Shown: piece after piece, positions 29,854 through 38,995 of the stretch | Numbering within the stretch: the stretch's first letter is position 1 | Layout of the letters: every line of letters starts with the position of its first letter | Assembly (NCBI RefSeq): GCF_013343115.1 | Contig: NZ_CP054570.1 | Coordinates: 682,001-746,000 of the forward strand | DNA: 64,000 bases | Direction of reading: 5' to 3' | Origin: Streptococcus sanguinis | GTDB lineage: Bacteria > Bacillota > Bacilli > Lactobacillales > Streptococcaceae | Notes under the pieces: generated by a model | Databases searched by the model: none | What the model was told of the DNA's origin: nothing | Seen by the model: the letters and a program-made list of their open reading frames with translations, nothing else | Translations under genes and position numbers: made by a program

Positions 29854-30783
29854 ATGCAAATACAATTTTTAGGAACCGGAGCCGGTCAGCCCTCCAAGGC
29901 TCGCAATGTGTCAAGTCTTGTCCTCAAGCTTTTGGAGGAAATCAATGAGGTCTGGATGTTTGACTGCGGTGAAGGTACCCAGCACCAGATCTTGGAGACG
30001 ACGATTAAACCGCGCAAAATCAGCAAGATTTTCATCACGCATCTGCATGGCGACCATATTTTTGGCTTGCCGGGCTTTTTATCCAGTCGTTCTTTTCAGG
30101 CTAATGAAGAGCAGACGGACCTAGAGATTTTTGGTCCTAAAGGCATTAAGAATTTTGTCCTGTCTAGCCTGCGCGTGTCTGGATCTCGTCTGCCTTATAG
30201 GATTGATTTTCGTGAGTTTGATGAAAACAGTCTGGGCAAGATTCTGGAAACGGACAAGTTCACTGTTTATGCGGATAAGCTGGATCACACGATTTTCTGT
30301 GTGGGTTATCGGGTGATGCAGAAAGATTTGGAAGGAACGCTGGATGCGGACAAGTTACGGGCAGCGGGCGTTCCCTTTGGTCCCCTCTTTGGTAAAGTCA
30401 AGAATGGTCAGGATATCGTCCTAGAAGATGGAACCAAAATCATTGCAGCTGACTATATCTCAGCCCCTCGTCCAGGTAAGACCATTGCTATTCTAGGTGA
30501 TACCCGTAAGACTGCTGCTAGCGTCCGCTTAGCTGTGGCAGCAGATGTGCTTGTACATGAAGCGACCTATGGCAAGGGAGACGAAAAATTGGCCCGTAAT
30601 CACGGTCATTCTACCAATATGCAAGCCGCAGAAGTAGCTAAGGAAGCTGGCGCTAAGCGCCTCCTTCTGAATCATATCAGTGCTCGCTTTCTAGCTAAGG
30701 ACATCAGCCAAATGCGCCGCGATGCAAGTAGCGTCTTTGACAACGTCCATGTGGTCAAGGACTTGGAAGAGGTGGAGATATGA
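29854..30783 (+). CDS. rnz: ribonuclease Z
   Basis: A 309-residue metallo-beta-lactamase-fold endonuclease that trims tRNA 3' ends. The HxHxDH zinc motif appears as [12 protein letters not shown] (about 63-74), with further ligands in ILGDT and NHISAR near the end. The insert around KPRKISK/RKTAAS fits the exosite region. Its last 4 bases overlap the SDR gene. Confidence 0.94.
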   Translation: MQIQFLGTGAGQPSKARNVSSLVLKLLEEINEVWMFDCGEGTQHQILETTIKPRKISKIFITHLHGDHIFGLPGFLSSRSFQANEEQTDLEIFGPKGIKNFVLSSLRVSGSRLPYRIDFREFDENSLGKILETDKFTVYADKLDHTIFCVGYRVMQKDLEGTLDADKLRAAGVPFGPLFGKVKNGQDIVLEDGTKIIAADYISAPRPGKTIAILGDTRKTAASVRLAVAADVLVHEATYGKGDEKLARNHGHSTNMQAAEVAKEAGAKRLLLNHISARFLAKDISQMRRDASSVFDNVHVVKDLEEVEI

Positions 30784-31535
30784 GAACCATCATCATCACA
30801 GGGGCTAGCGGTGGACTGGCCCAGGAAATGGTTAAGTTCTTGCCCCATGACCGACTGATTTTAGTTGGCCGGAGCAAGGACAAGCTGGAAGAACTATATG
30901 GAGGAAGGGAAAATCTTGACCTAGTGGAGCTGGATATTACAGACAACTTAGCTTTGGAGAGATTTGCTGATTGGATTGACAGTCAGTATGGCCACGTAGA
31001 TGTCCTAGTCAATAACGCTGGCTATGGAATTTTTGAAGAATTTGACAAAATTAGCTCAAGCGATATTGAGGCCATGTTTGAAGTCAATACCTTTGCCCTG
31101 ATGAATCTGTCCCGTATCTTTGGGACTCGAATGAAGCAGGAAGGTCAAGGACATATCGTCAATATCGTTAGTATGGCTGGCCTCATTGCAAGTGGCAAGT
31201 CCAGTCTTTACTCAGCGACCAAGTTTGCTGCTATTGGCTTTTCTAATGCCCTGCGTTTGGAACTCCTGCCTTTTGGGGTTTATGTCACGACAGTCAATCC
31301 TGGACCTATCAAAACAGCCTTTTTCGATCAGGCAGATCCTGACGGTTCCTATGTAAAAGCAGTCGACAAGTACATCCTTGAGCCTGACTTTGTAGCAAGC
31401 AAAATTGTCAGTTCCTTTGGCAAAAAGAAGTGGGAAATTAATCTACCTGGAATTCTCAATCTAGCCCACAAGCTTTATACCCTTTTTCCAAAAATTGCCG
31501 ACAAGATGGCAGCCAATATGTTTAACTATAAGTGA
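30780..31535 (+). CDS. short-chain dehydrogenase/reductase
   Basis: A 251-residue Rossmann oxidoreductase of the classical SDR type: cofactor loop TGASGGLA (7-14), NNAGYG, catalytic Ser in VNIVSMAG and YxxxK as YSATK. The C-terminal part ([18 protein letters not shown]) resembles the DltE/YdfG-like subgroup. Substrate unknown. It is coupled to rnz by ATGA. Confidence 0.9.
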   Translation: MRTIIITGASGGLAQEMVKFLPHDRLILVGRSKDKLEELYGGRENLDLVELDITDNLALERFADWIDSQYGHVDVLVNNAGYGIFEEFDKISSSDIEAMFEVNTFALMNLSRIFGTRMKQEGQGHIVNIVSMAGLIASGKSSLYSATKFAAIGFSNALRLELLPFGVYVTTVNPGPIKTAFFDQADPDGSYVKAVDKYILEPDFVASKIVSSFGKKKWEINLPGILNLAHKLYTLFPKIADKMAANMFNYK

Positions 31536-31541
31536 GGTTTT

Positions 31542-32252
31542 ATGACAGCTAATCTACAAGCCTACAAAGCTCATCTGCAGGCGCCTTGGGGCAAGCTTCA
31601 GTATGATATTATTTTTGCTTTTCTTGAGTCGCTGAAGGGCCAGAAAATCCTTGATTTTGGCAGCGGTTTTGGAATTGTGGCTGATTTTCTAGCGGAAAAG
31701 AACCAAGTGACCGCCATCGAGCCAAACTCAGAAATGATTGCTGAGCGCAAGCAGGACTTTTCCTATGAGCAATTGCAAGGCAGCTTGGACCTTCTGCAAA
31801 CATTACAAGACCAATCTTTTGATGTCATCGTTTGTCATAATGTCTTAGAGTATGTATCTGACCCTGCTCTTTATTTAGCAGAATTTTCCCGTCTCTTAAA
31901 AAAGGACGGCAAAATTTCTCTGGTCAAGCATCACGAAGTTGGGCGGATTATGCATACAGTGGTTTTTGAAAATGACCCAGAAAAGGCCCAGCAGCTTTTG
32001 GCGGGTCAGGAATATCAAACCCACAGCATGGGAGCTGCAAAGGTCTATCAGATTAAAGAAGTGATTTCAGGTCTTCCATTAGAAGTTGAGGATTATCAGG
32101 GAGTACGAATTTTTTACGGGCTGCAATCCAATTACTACAAAACTGCCCCTGACTGGGCTGAAAAGATGCTTGAGATGGAGCTGGCTGTCTGCAACCAATC
32201 TCCTTATCGAGACATCGCTGCCTTTCAGCATGTTTGGCTAGTCAAGTCCTAA
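31542..32252 (+). CDS. class I SAM-dependent methyltransferase
   Basis: A 236-residue UbiE/UbiG-like methyltransferase. Motif I is ILDFGSGFGIVADFL, motif II TAIEPN, and a post-motif FDVIVCHNVLEYVSDP. Target unknown; relatives in streptococci are only generically annotated. Starts 6 bases after the SDR gene and ends the run that begins with miaA. Confidence 0.88.
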   Translation: MTANLQAYKAHLQAPWGKLQYDIIFAFLESLKGQKILDFGSGFGIVADFLAEKNQVTAIEPNSEMIAERKQDFSYEQLQGSLDLLQTLQDQSFDVIVCHNVLEYVSDPALYLAEFSRLLKKDGKISLVKHHEVGRIMHTVVFENDPEKAQQLLAGQEYQTHSMGAAKVYQIKEVISGLPLEVEDYQGVRIFYGLQSNYYKTAPDWAEKMLEMELAVCNQSPYRDIAAFQHVWLVKS

Positions 32253-32309
32253 ATTGAATGAAAAAGCGCTCATTTACATCTTAAACAAACCTCGTAAGGA
32301 GAAAACTTG

Positions 32310-33387
32310 ATGCAAGGGAGAGAAGTCATAGAGCCAGGGTAGCCAGTCAATTATGCCCTGCTCAGCCTTTTTCAATATATCGCTTCTGTGTTTGTGATTA
32401 TGGTCCATTGCCAGAGGCTTTTTGAACATGAAGCTCTACATTTTATTCAGAAGAGTATGTTTGGCCGCATGGCGGTCCCTTTCTTTTTAATTTCTTCAGC
32501 CTATTTTTTCCGAGTACGCTGGAAGCAAGAGCCTCAAGACGTGAAACTTACTCTGTATATTAAAGGTATTTTAAAGGTCTATGGCTTTTGGAGCTTGGTC
32601 TATCTCCCCTATGCTTTGACTTATTTCCAATCTCTGCATTTCCCCCTCTATCTAGCTCCTCTGGCTATTCTAGCAGCGCTCCTCTACATCGGAATGAGTT
32701 ACCAGCTCCGGTATATCCCCGCCTTTCTCTTAGGCTTGCTGCTGGTCCATTTTTTGTATAGGAAGTTGGGTCCCAAGAAAACATTTGCCCTTTTGTTAAT
32801 TCTCTACGCCTTAGGTGCTATTGAGACTTATCACGCCTATCTGTCGCCTAGTCTGCTGACAGACTGGTATGATGCTTATGCCAAGCTCTTTTTCACCAGC
32901 AGGAATGGCCTCTTCTATACGCCCATTTTTATCTATTTAGGCTACTTTCTAGCTGATTACGGGCAGATAGCCTTATTTCAGAAAAAACGCTGGCTGTCTC
33001 TTCTGTTGGCAAGTCTTTTCCTAGCAGGCGAAGGAATACTGGTTTACATCAGGCAGGGACTGGATAAAAACTTTTTCTTTGCTCTCATTCCCTTTACGCT
33101 CTTCTTATTCAATTGGCTGTTAAAAACTCAGTGGAAGCGTAAAAAAAAACTGGCGACATTTAAAAGATTTAAGTATCCTTTATTTCTTTCTCCATCCTAT
33201 CTTTATTGAGTTATCTTTCTTTCTGCTCAAATCCCAGCAGCTGACCAAGTGGGAAAATGGCCGTTGGACCTTCCTTCTGACGATTATCCTAACCCATCTG
33301 ACGTCAGAGTTGGTGATTCGATGGCGAGGGAAAAAACAGAAAAGAAGTGAAAGTTTAGTTTTTGAAGAAAATCATATAGAACGTTAA
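32310..33387 (+). pseudogene. broken acyltransferase-3-type membrane protein
   Basis: An AGGAG site precedes an ATG at 32310, but codon 11 is a TAG (32340). The same frame then encodes a polytopic acyltransferase-3-like protein (YIASVFVIMVHC, MFGRMAVPFFLISSAYFF). After an A9 run (33141-33149) it goes out of frame and stops at about 33209, while the neighbouring frame continues with LSILYFFLHPIFIE and a basic tail to TAA 33387. Removing one A restores one frame, so two lesions separate this from an intact roughly 359-residue protein. Intact relatives O-acylate cell-surface carbohydrates. A restart at GTG 32388 could make a truncated product. Confidence 0.8.
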
Positions 33388-33444
33388 GAGCAACTATCAA
33401 TTTTGAATAGAATTAGCTATAAAAACATTTCAAAGGAGTTCCAC

Positions 33445-34035
33445 ATGCTTAAACGTCTACAACAGCAACTGGCTTTTACCAATGAGCTGGAAAAGCTGAA
33501 AGCCACTCATCGCAACAATCGAACCTTGGACGCCTATCGTTTTGAGAATTCTGCTGAGCATAGTTGGCAGGGGGCGCTTATGGCGCTAGTCTTTCGAGAA
33601 TATATCCCCGAAGAAGTCAATCTGGAAAAGGTCATGTCTATGTTACTGATTCATGATTTGGGCGAAATATATGCTGGCGATACCTTTATCTTTGACGATG
33701 TGGGCAAGAGCGATTCTTACGATAGAGAGTTTGAGTCCTTGAAAATCAGTTTAGACAAGCTGCCGTCGGATCAGCAGGAATCCTTTTTAGGGCTTTGGCA
33801 GGAGTTTGAAACCGGTATTAGCATGGAGGCTAAATATGCCCGAGTGCTGGATGCTCTGGTTCCCCTGCTCAATCACTTGGAAGTCGCTCAGCCCCATGAC
33901 AACCCTCATGGCCTGACCAAGTCGCAGGTCATCGCAAAGAAATCCTTTATCCAAGAAACCTCTGAAAATCTTTGGGAATTGGCTCAGGAAGTTATTGACC
34001 AAAGTGTTGCCAAGGGGCTTTACCTAGATGAGTGA
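33445..34035 (+). CDS. HD-domain hydrolase, YfbR/HDDC2-like
   Basis: A 196-residue metal-dependent phosphohydrolase. The HD signature is ENSAEHSWQGAL then LLIHDLGEIYAGD, with a later Asp in ARVLDALVPLLNH. YfbR-type members dephosphorylate deoxynucleoside monophosphates, so that is the most likely activity, not proven here. ATG 33445 is chosen over 33403 because AAAGGAG at 33432 precedes it. Confidence 0.85.
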   Translation: MLKRLQQQLAFTNELEKLKATHRNNRTLDAYRFENSAEHSWQGALMALVFREYIPEEVNLEKVMSMLLIHDLGEIYAGDTFIFDDVGKSDSYDREFESLKISLDKLPSDQQESFLGLWQEFETGISMEAKYARVLDALVPLLNHLEVAQPHDNPHGLTKSQVIAKKSFIQETSENLWELAQEVIDQSVAKGLYLDE

Positions 34036-34068
34036 TCCTGAGAGTTTTGCTCGTAGATAGAAAGTTTG

Positions 34069-34090
34069 AGACTGGTTGAACCAGTCTTTT
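34069..34090 (+). terminator. terminator after the HD hydrolase gene
   Basis: Stem AGACTGG/CCAGTCT with a five-base loop and a short T-run. The recJ -10 box follows within ten bases. Confidence 0.6.
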
Positions 34091-34092
34091 CG

Positions 34093-34101
34093 TGTTATAA
34101 T
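34093..34101 (+). promoter_or_regulatory. extended -10 promoter of recJ
   Basis: TGTTATAAT is an extended -10 element (TGn-TATAAT) 39 bases before the recJ ATG. No good -35 box is present, as expected for this type. Confidence 0.5.
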
Positions 34102-34140
34102 ATTCAGACAAGATTGAACGGAGAAAGTGTTTCACTTATC

Positions 34141-36363
34141 ATGATTAGCTCAAAATACGACTGGCAGTTTGCCACAAATTTTACAGACGAAAAATTTTTA
34201 AAAAAGGCCAAGAAAGCCGGATTGGAACCCGCCGCTGCCAGTCTCCTTTACCAAAGAGGTGTGCAGACTGAAGAGGCTTTACAGGAATTTTTGGAGCCTA
34301 GTTTAGACCAGCTTCACGACCCTTATGATCTGCATGATATGGAGCGGGCAGTGAATCGCATTCGCTCAGCAATTGAGAATTATGAACAGATTTTAATCTA
34401 TGGTGATTATGATGCTGATGGGATGACCTCGGCATCGATTGTCAAGGAAACCTTGGAGCAGCTGGGGGCTGAGTGTCAAGTTTATCTGCCTAATCGCTTT
34501 ACGGACGGTTATGGTCCTAATAGCAGTGTTTACAAGTATTTTATTGAAAATCAAGGCATCTCGCTCATTATTACAGTGGATAATGGAGTAGCGGGCCTCG
34601 AAGCTATCGATCTGGCCCAATCTCTGGGCGTGGATGTCATCGTGACGGATCACCACTCCATGCCTGAGGAGTTGCCAAATGCCTATGCGATTGTTCATCC
34701 GGAACATAGAGGAGCGGATTACCCTTTCAAGCATCTAGCTGGTTGTGGAGTGGCTTTTAAGTTGGCAACAGCCTTGCTGGAAGAAGTCCAAGTCGAACTT
34801 TTGGACTTAGTGGCTATCGGTACCATTGCTGATATGGTCAGTCTGACGGGAGAGAATCGGATTTTGGTCAAATACGGCCTTTCCGTCCTCAAAAATACCC
34901 AGCGGGTGGGTCTTCAGGAGCTCTTCAAAATCGCAGGCATTCAGCCAGATGAGCTAGACGAAGAAACGGTTGGCTTCCAGCTTGCTCCTCGACTCAATGC
35001 ACTGGGACGGCTGGATGATCCAAATCCAGCGGTTGAGCTTTTAACAGGCTTTGATGACGAAGAAGCTCGTGATATTGCGCTTATGATTAACCAGAAAAAT
35101 GACGAGCGCAAGGAAATCGTCCAGCAGATTTATGAAGAAGCACAAACCATGCTGGACCCTAAGAGACCAGTGCAGGTACTGGCTAAGGAAGGCTGGAATC
35201 CTGGAGTGCTAGGGATTGTCGCTGGGCGCTTGCTGGAAGAGTTGCACCAGCCAGTCATAGTGCTCAATATTGAGGATGGTATCGCTAAGGGCAGCGCCCG
35301 CAGTATTGAAGCGGTCAATATTTTTGAAGCCTTGGACAGTCATCGTGATCTCTTTGTAGCTTTTGGTGGCCATGCTGGAGCGGCTGGAATGACCCTTGAA
35401 GCAGACAAACTAGCAGAGCTATCTGATATCCTGACAGCCTACATCTTAGACAATGATTTAGATTTGACTGGCAAAACAGTCCTGTATTTGGACGAGGAGC
35501 TGCACCTGCCAGAACTGACCCTGGATACACTCAAAAGCTTTGAAAAACTGGCGCCTTTTGGTATGGATAATAAGAAGCCGCTTTTTTACCTCAAGGATTT
35601 TAAAGTGGACAATACTCGGACTATGGGAGCTGGCAATAGCCATCTCAAGCTAAAAATTTCTCAACAAGATGCATCTTTTGAAGTAGTAGCTTTTGGGCAA
35701 GGAAGCCTGGCGACAGAGTTTGCCCAAACCAAGAATCTGGAGCTGGCTGTCAGCCTCTCTGTTAATAAATGGAATGGACAGACTAGTCTCCAGCTCATGC
35801 TGGTAGATGCTCGTGTGGACGGCGTTCAGCTTTTCAATATCCGCAGCAAAAATGCGACGCTGCCTGACAAGGTTCCAGTCTTGCGTTTCACAGAAGAGCT
35901 GCCAGATTTGACAAATAGCAGAGCGGTTGTGGTTTATGACCTGCCTGATGATTTGCAGGACTTGAAGACGATTTTTCAGTCTCAGGATTTCGAAGCTATT
36001 TACTTTAAGAATGAGATTGCCAAGCCTTACTATCTGACTGGTTATGGTAACCGTGAGCAATTTGCCAAACTCTACAAGACTATCTATCAGTTTCCCGAGT
36101 TTGACGTTCGCTATAAGCTTAAGGATCTAGCAGCTTATCTGAAAATTGACCCAATTCTCTTGGTCAAAATGATTCAAATTTTTGAAGAGCTGGGCTTTGT
36201 CAGCATCACAGAAGGAGTCATGACGGTCAATAAGGAAGCTGAAAAGAAAGAAATTGACAGCAGTCACATTTACCAAGACCTCAAGCGCCTAGTCAAAGAA
36301 CAAGAACTCATGGCACTGGGAACTGTGCAGGAGATTTATGATTATTTGATGGAAGCAGACTGA
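34141..36363 (+). CDS. recJ: single-stranded-DNA-specific exonuclease RecJ
   Basis: A 740-residue 5'-3' exonuclease. DHH-domain motifs: YGDYDADGMTSASI (motif I), VTDHH (motif III), DHHSMPEELP; the DHHA1 motif is GGHAGAAG, followed by an OB-fold and a C-terminal streptococcal extension ending in a winged-helix-like region. The open frame extends 25 codons upstream of ATG 34141, but that part overlaps the promoter and is not conserved-looking, so 34141 is used. RecJ acts with RecF-pathway and mismatch or base-excision repair. Confidence 0.93.
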   Translation: MISSKYDWQFATNFTDEKFLKKAKKAGLEPAAASLLYQRGVQTEEALQEFLEPSLDQLHDPYDLHDMERAVNRIRSAIENYEQILIYGDYDADGMTSASIVKETLEQLGAECQVYLPNRFTDGYGPNSSVYKYFIENQGISLIITVDNGVAGLEAIDLAQSLGVDVIVTDHHSMPEELPNAYAIVHPEHRGADYPFKHLAGCGVAFKLATALLEEVQVELLDLVAIGTIADMVSLTGENRILVKYGLSVLKNTQRVGLQELFKIAGIQPDELDEETVGFQLAPRLNALGRLDDPNPAVELLTGFDDEEARDIALMINQKNDERKEIVQQIYEEAQTMLDPKRPVQVLAKEGWNPGVLGIVAGRLLEELHQPVIVLNIEDGIAKGSARSIEAVNIFEALDSHRDLFVAFGGHAGAAGMTLEADKLAELSDILTAYILDNDLDLTGKTVLYLDEELHLPELTLDTLKSFEKLAPFGMDNKKPLFYLKDFKVDNTRTMGAGNSHLKLKISQQDASFEVVAFGQGSLATEFAQTKNLELAVSLSVNKWNGQTSLQLMLVDARVDGVQLFNIRSKNATLPDKVPVLRFTEELPDLTNSRAVVVYDLPDDLQDLKTIFQSQDFEAIYFKNEIAKPYYLTGYGNREQFAKLYKTIYQFPEFDVRYKLKDLAAYLKIDPILLVKMIQIFEELGFVSITEGVMTVNKEAEKKEIDSSHIYQDLKRLVKEQELMALGTVQEIYDYLMEAD

Positions 36364-36395
36364 AAATTGTTCAGCTAATCTCGTTAAAAAGTGAG

Positions 36396-36541
36396 TGTCT
36401 TGGACCTATGGCTCAGCATGTTAGGGAAAAGGAAGTTTCGCTCTTGGAACTAGTAGAAAAACGATAATAAAGAATAACCAACTTAATCCCGGCCTCAATG
36501 TGATGGTCTATGAATGGCTCAGACATGATTTTTCAGATTAA
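36396..36541 (+). pseudogene. probable remnant of an amidase gene (N-terminal piece)
   Basis: Two fragments in adjacent frames recall the N-terminus of GatA-type amidases: GPMAQHVREKEVSLLELVEKR up to TAA 36465, then NNQLNPGLNVMVYEWLRHDF up to about 36541. In intact amidases the pattern LAQxVRxKEVSPxELVE is followed 10-15 residues later by xLNPxLNAxV. The spacing here fits, but two stops and a frame change break it and the remaining 400 residues are missing. The pieces are short and the match is from memory, so this is tentative. The 274-base gap 36364-36637 otherwise holds only the apt promoter. Confidence 0.4.
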
Positions 36542-36573
36542 ATAATAGATACCAATAAAAAGTAAGTTTTCTG

Positions 36574-36602
36574 TTACCATTTGGATGAAAAAGTGATATA
36601 AT
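36574..36602 (+). promoter_or_regulatory. apt promoter
   Basis: TATAAT at 36597 with TTACCA (4 of 6) 17 bases upstream, 36 bases before the apt ATG. Confidence 0.6.
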
Positions 36603-36637
36603 AGAGAGTAAAAAATTTTTTTGAAAGAAAGTATATC

Positions 36638-37150
36638 ATGAATTTAAAAGATTACATTGCAACAATCGAAAATTATCCTAAGGAAGGCGTGACATTCCGT
36701 GATATCAGCCCATTGATGGCTGACGGAAATGCATATAGCTACGCTGTTCGTGAGATTGTTCAGTATGCGACAGACAAGAAGATTGACATGATCGTTGGAC
36801 CGGAAGCTCGTGGCTTTATCGTGGGTTGTCCAGTTGCCTTTGAGTTAGGAATCGGCTTTGCTCCAGTCCGTAAGCCTGGTAAGCTTCCTCGTGAGGTTAT
36901 CTCAGCTGACTATGAAAAAGAGTATGGTATGGATACCTTGACCATGCATGCGGATGCTATCAAGCCAGGTCAGCGCGTTCTGATTGTCGATGATCTTCTT
37001 GCGACTGGTGGAACAGTGAAGGCAACGATTGAGATGATTGAGCGCCTTGGCGGCGTAGTAGCTGGCTGTGCCTTCCTTATTGAGCTGGATGAGCTCAATG
37101 GTCGCGAAGCTATCGGTGAATACGACTACAAGGTTCTGATGCACTATTAA
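36638..37150 (+). CDS. apt: adenine phosphoribosyltransferase
   Basis: A 170-residue purine-salvage enzyme converting adenine and PRPP to AMP. The PRPP loop [15 protein letters not shown] (about 108-122) and the N-terminal [14 protein letters not shown] segment are diagnostic. GAAAG precedes the ATG. Its distance from recJ and its own promoter suggest independent transcription. Confidence 0.96.
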   Translation: MNLKDYIATIENYPKEGVTFRDISPLMADGNAYSYAVREIVQYATDKKIDMIVGPEARGFIVGCPVAFELGIGFAPVRKPGKLPREVISADYEKEYGMDTLTMHADAIKPGQRVLIVDDLLATGGTVKATIEMIERLGGVVAGCAFLIELDELNGREAIGEYDYKVLMHY

Positions 37151-37191
37151 TACATAGTTTCTAGCTATATCTAGTTAGAGAAAAAGTATAA

Positions 37192-37220
37192 TTGAAAACT
37201 ATATCTCCTTTCAGTATAAT
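37192..37220 (+). promoter_or_regulatory. metA promoter
   Basis: TTGAAA and a perfect TATAAT separated by 17 bases. About 77 bases of leader follow before the ATG. Confidence 0.75.
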
Positions 37221-37246
37221 GAAAGTACATTGGATAAACAAAGAAT

Positions 37247-37275
37247 AGGCTGGAAAAGTATTTCCAAGCCTTTCT
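37247..37275 (+). promoter_or_regulatory. leader hairpin of metA
   Basis: AGGC-TGGAAA pairs with TTTCCA-(A)-GCCT with one bulged A and a four-base loop, followed by a weak TTTCT. It lies between the promoter and the ribosome site. It could act as an attenuator, but there is no strong T-run and no known riboswitch motif. Confidence 0.4.
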
Positions 37276-37297
37276 AACGATTGAAGGAGATATTTTC

Positions 37298-38239
37298 ATG
37301 CCAATTAAGATTGATAAGAAACTGCCAGCTGTTGACATTTTAAGTTCTGAGAATATTTTTGTCATGGATGACGACAGGGCGGACCATCAGGATATCCGCC
37401 CTCTGAATATTCTGGTACTCAATCTCATGCCCCAGAAAATGGTGACGGAGACTCAGATACTGCGCCATTTGGCTAATACCCCGCTGCAGTTGACTATTGA
37501 CTTCCTCTACATGAGCTCTCACCAGTCTAAAACGACACGTGCAGAGCATATGGAGACTTTCTATAAGACTTTTGATGAGGTTAAGAATCGCTATTTTGAT
37601 GGCTTGATTATCACTGGTGCGCCAGTAGAGCATCTGCCTTTTGAAGCGGTGGACTACTGGGAAGAGTTCCAGCAGGTGATTGAATGGTCCAAGACCCATG
37701 TCTTTTCGACTCTGCATATCTGTTGGGGAGCTCAGGCTGGACTTTACGCTCGCTACGGCGTTGACAAGCACCAGATGATGCGCAAATTATCGGGTGTTTA
37801 TAGCCAGTCAGCTGATAGCAGCAATCTGCTTTTCCGTGGCTTTGACGATGAGTTTTATGCACCGCATTCCCGTCATACTGAAGTTCTGAAGGAAGATATT
37901 GTCAACCTGACCAATCTGGAAATTCTCTCATATGGTGAAGATACCGGCCTCTCCGTGCTGGCTAGCCGAGACTTGCGAGAGGTGTATAGCTTCGGTCACA
38001 TGGAATACGACCGCGATACTCTATCCAAGGAGTATTTCCGCGATTTAAAGGCGGGCAAGAATCCACACATTCCAGAGAATTATTTCAAAAACGATGATGT
38101 CCATGCTACACCGGCCTTGCGTTGGAGTTCAGCCGCGGCACTCTTTTTCAGCAATTGGGTCAATTACGCTGTCTATCAGGAGACGCCTTTTGACTGGGAA
38201 AGTCCTGAAAATGATGTATCGTTTTTTGCTTATCTATAA
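37298..38239 (+). CDS. metA: homoserine O-acetyltransferase (MetA family)
   Basis: A 313-residue MetA-type acyltransferase for the first committed step of methionine synthesis. Nucleophile Cys142 lies in HICWGAQAG and the catalytic His in YSFGHMEYD. Residue 111 is Glu (GAPVE), the residue that in this family marks acetyl-CoA use; succinyl-CoA enzymes have Gly there. So despite the usual annotation as succinyltransferase, acetyl transfer is predicted. AAGGAG is 8 bases before the ATG. Confidence 0.93.
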   Translation: MPIKIDKKLPAVDILSSENIFVMDDDRADHQDIRPLNILVLNLMPQKMVTETQILRHLANTPLQLTIDFLYMSSHQSKTTRAEHMETFYKTFDEVKNRYFDGLIITGAPVEHLPFEAVDYWEEFQQVIEWSKTHVFSTLHICWGAQAGLYARYGVDKHQMMRKLSGVYSQSADSSNLLFRGFDDEFYAPHSRHTEVLKEDIVNLTNLEILSYGEDTGLSVLASRDLREVYSFGHMEYDRDTLSKEYFRDLKAGKNPHIPENYFKNDDVHATPALRWSSAAALFFSNWVNYAVYQETPFDWESPENDVSFFAYL

Positions 38240-38247
38240 GAGGTAAC

Positions 38248-38928
38248 ATGACTTATTTATCAGCTTTTAAATCGGGCAATCTTGTAATCCCGAGTGCCCT
38301 TCTTTTACATTTTAAGGACATCTTTGATTCCAGCGATGATTTTTTGGTCTGGCAGTTTTTCTATCTGCAAAATACGACTTCTCTGGAAGAGCTGGCGCCT
38401 AGTCAGATTGCGGAGCATATTGGCAAGACCCTGTCGGAAGTCAATCGCTCTATGTCCCATTTGACGGAGAAAGGTCTCTTACAGTATAAGACCATTGAGC
38501 TGAATGGAGAGACAGAGGTTATCTTTGATGCTTCACCGGCTTTGGAAAAGCTGGATGAACTGCTGGCAGCAAAAAGCGGTCATCAGACTGTAGCAAAGGC
38601 GCCTCAGAATGTCTTGAAAGATTTGGTTGAGACCTTTCAGCAGGAGCTGGGTCGTCTCTTGACACCCTTTGAAATTGAGGACTTGACCAAGACTGTTCAA
38701 GATGATAAAACCAATCCTGACTTGGTCAAGGCTGCCCTTCGTGAGGCTGTGTTTAATGGCAAGGCCAACTGGAAGTATATTCAGGCTATCTTGCGCAATT
38801 GGCGTAAAGAAGGCATCACTACGCTTGTTCAGGTAGAAGCCAAACGGGAAGAACGTGAAGCAGCTAATCCTCAAAACGTGACAGTTTCAGATGATTTCCT
38901 CAATGCCATGAATTTGTGGAAGGACTGA
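38248..38928 (+). CDS. DnaD-domain protein
   Basis: A 226-residue protein with a DnaD-type N-terminal winged helix (about 1-95) and a C-terminal DnaB/DnaD helical domain ending in the YxxxI motif region (NWKYIQAILRNWRKEGI). Such proteins remodel DNA and load the replicative helicase at restart sites. It follows metA by 8 bases. DnaD itself is the likely identity, but several DnaD paralogues exist in streptococci. Confidence 0.85.
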   Translation: MTYLSAFKSGNLVIPSALLLHFKDIFDSSDDFLVWQFFYLQNTTSLEELAPSQIAEHIGKTLSEVNRSMSHLTEKGLLQYKTIELNGETEVIFDASPALEKLDELLAAKSGHQTVAKAPQNVLKDLVETFQQELGRLLTPFEIEDLTKTVQDDKTNPDLVKAALREAVFNGKANWKYIQAILRNWRKEGITTLVQVEAKREEREAANPQNVTVSDDFLNAMNLWKD

Positions 38929-38946
38929 CTTTATTAGATTTATAGT

Positions 38947-38980
38947 GGCCTGTTAGATATGACAGGCCCTTGGTTTTATA
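38947..38980 (+). terminator. terminator after the DnaD-like gene
   Basis: Stem GGCCTGT/ACAGGCC with an 8-base loop, followed by a T-rich but interrupted tail. Confidence 0.55.
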
Positions 38981-38995
38981 AAAAAGGAGAAAAGT

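Noticed and set aside
37221..37297. S-box (SAM) riboswitch or T-box in the metA leader
   Set aside because: Only about 77 bases lie between promoter and start, with no T-box element and no S-box kink-turn motif; only a simple hairpin is present.
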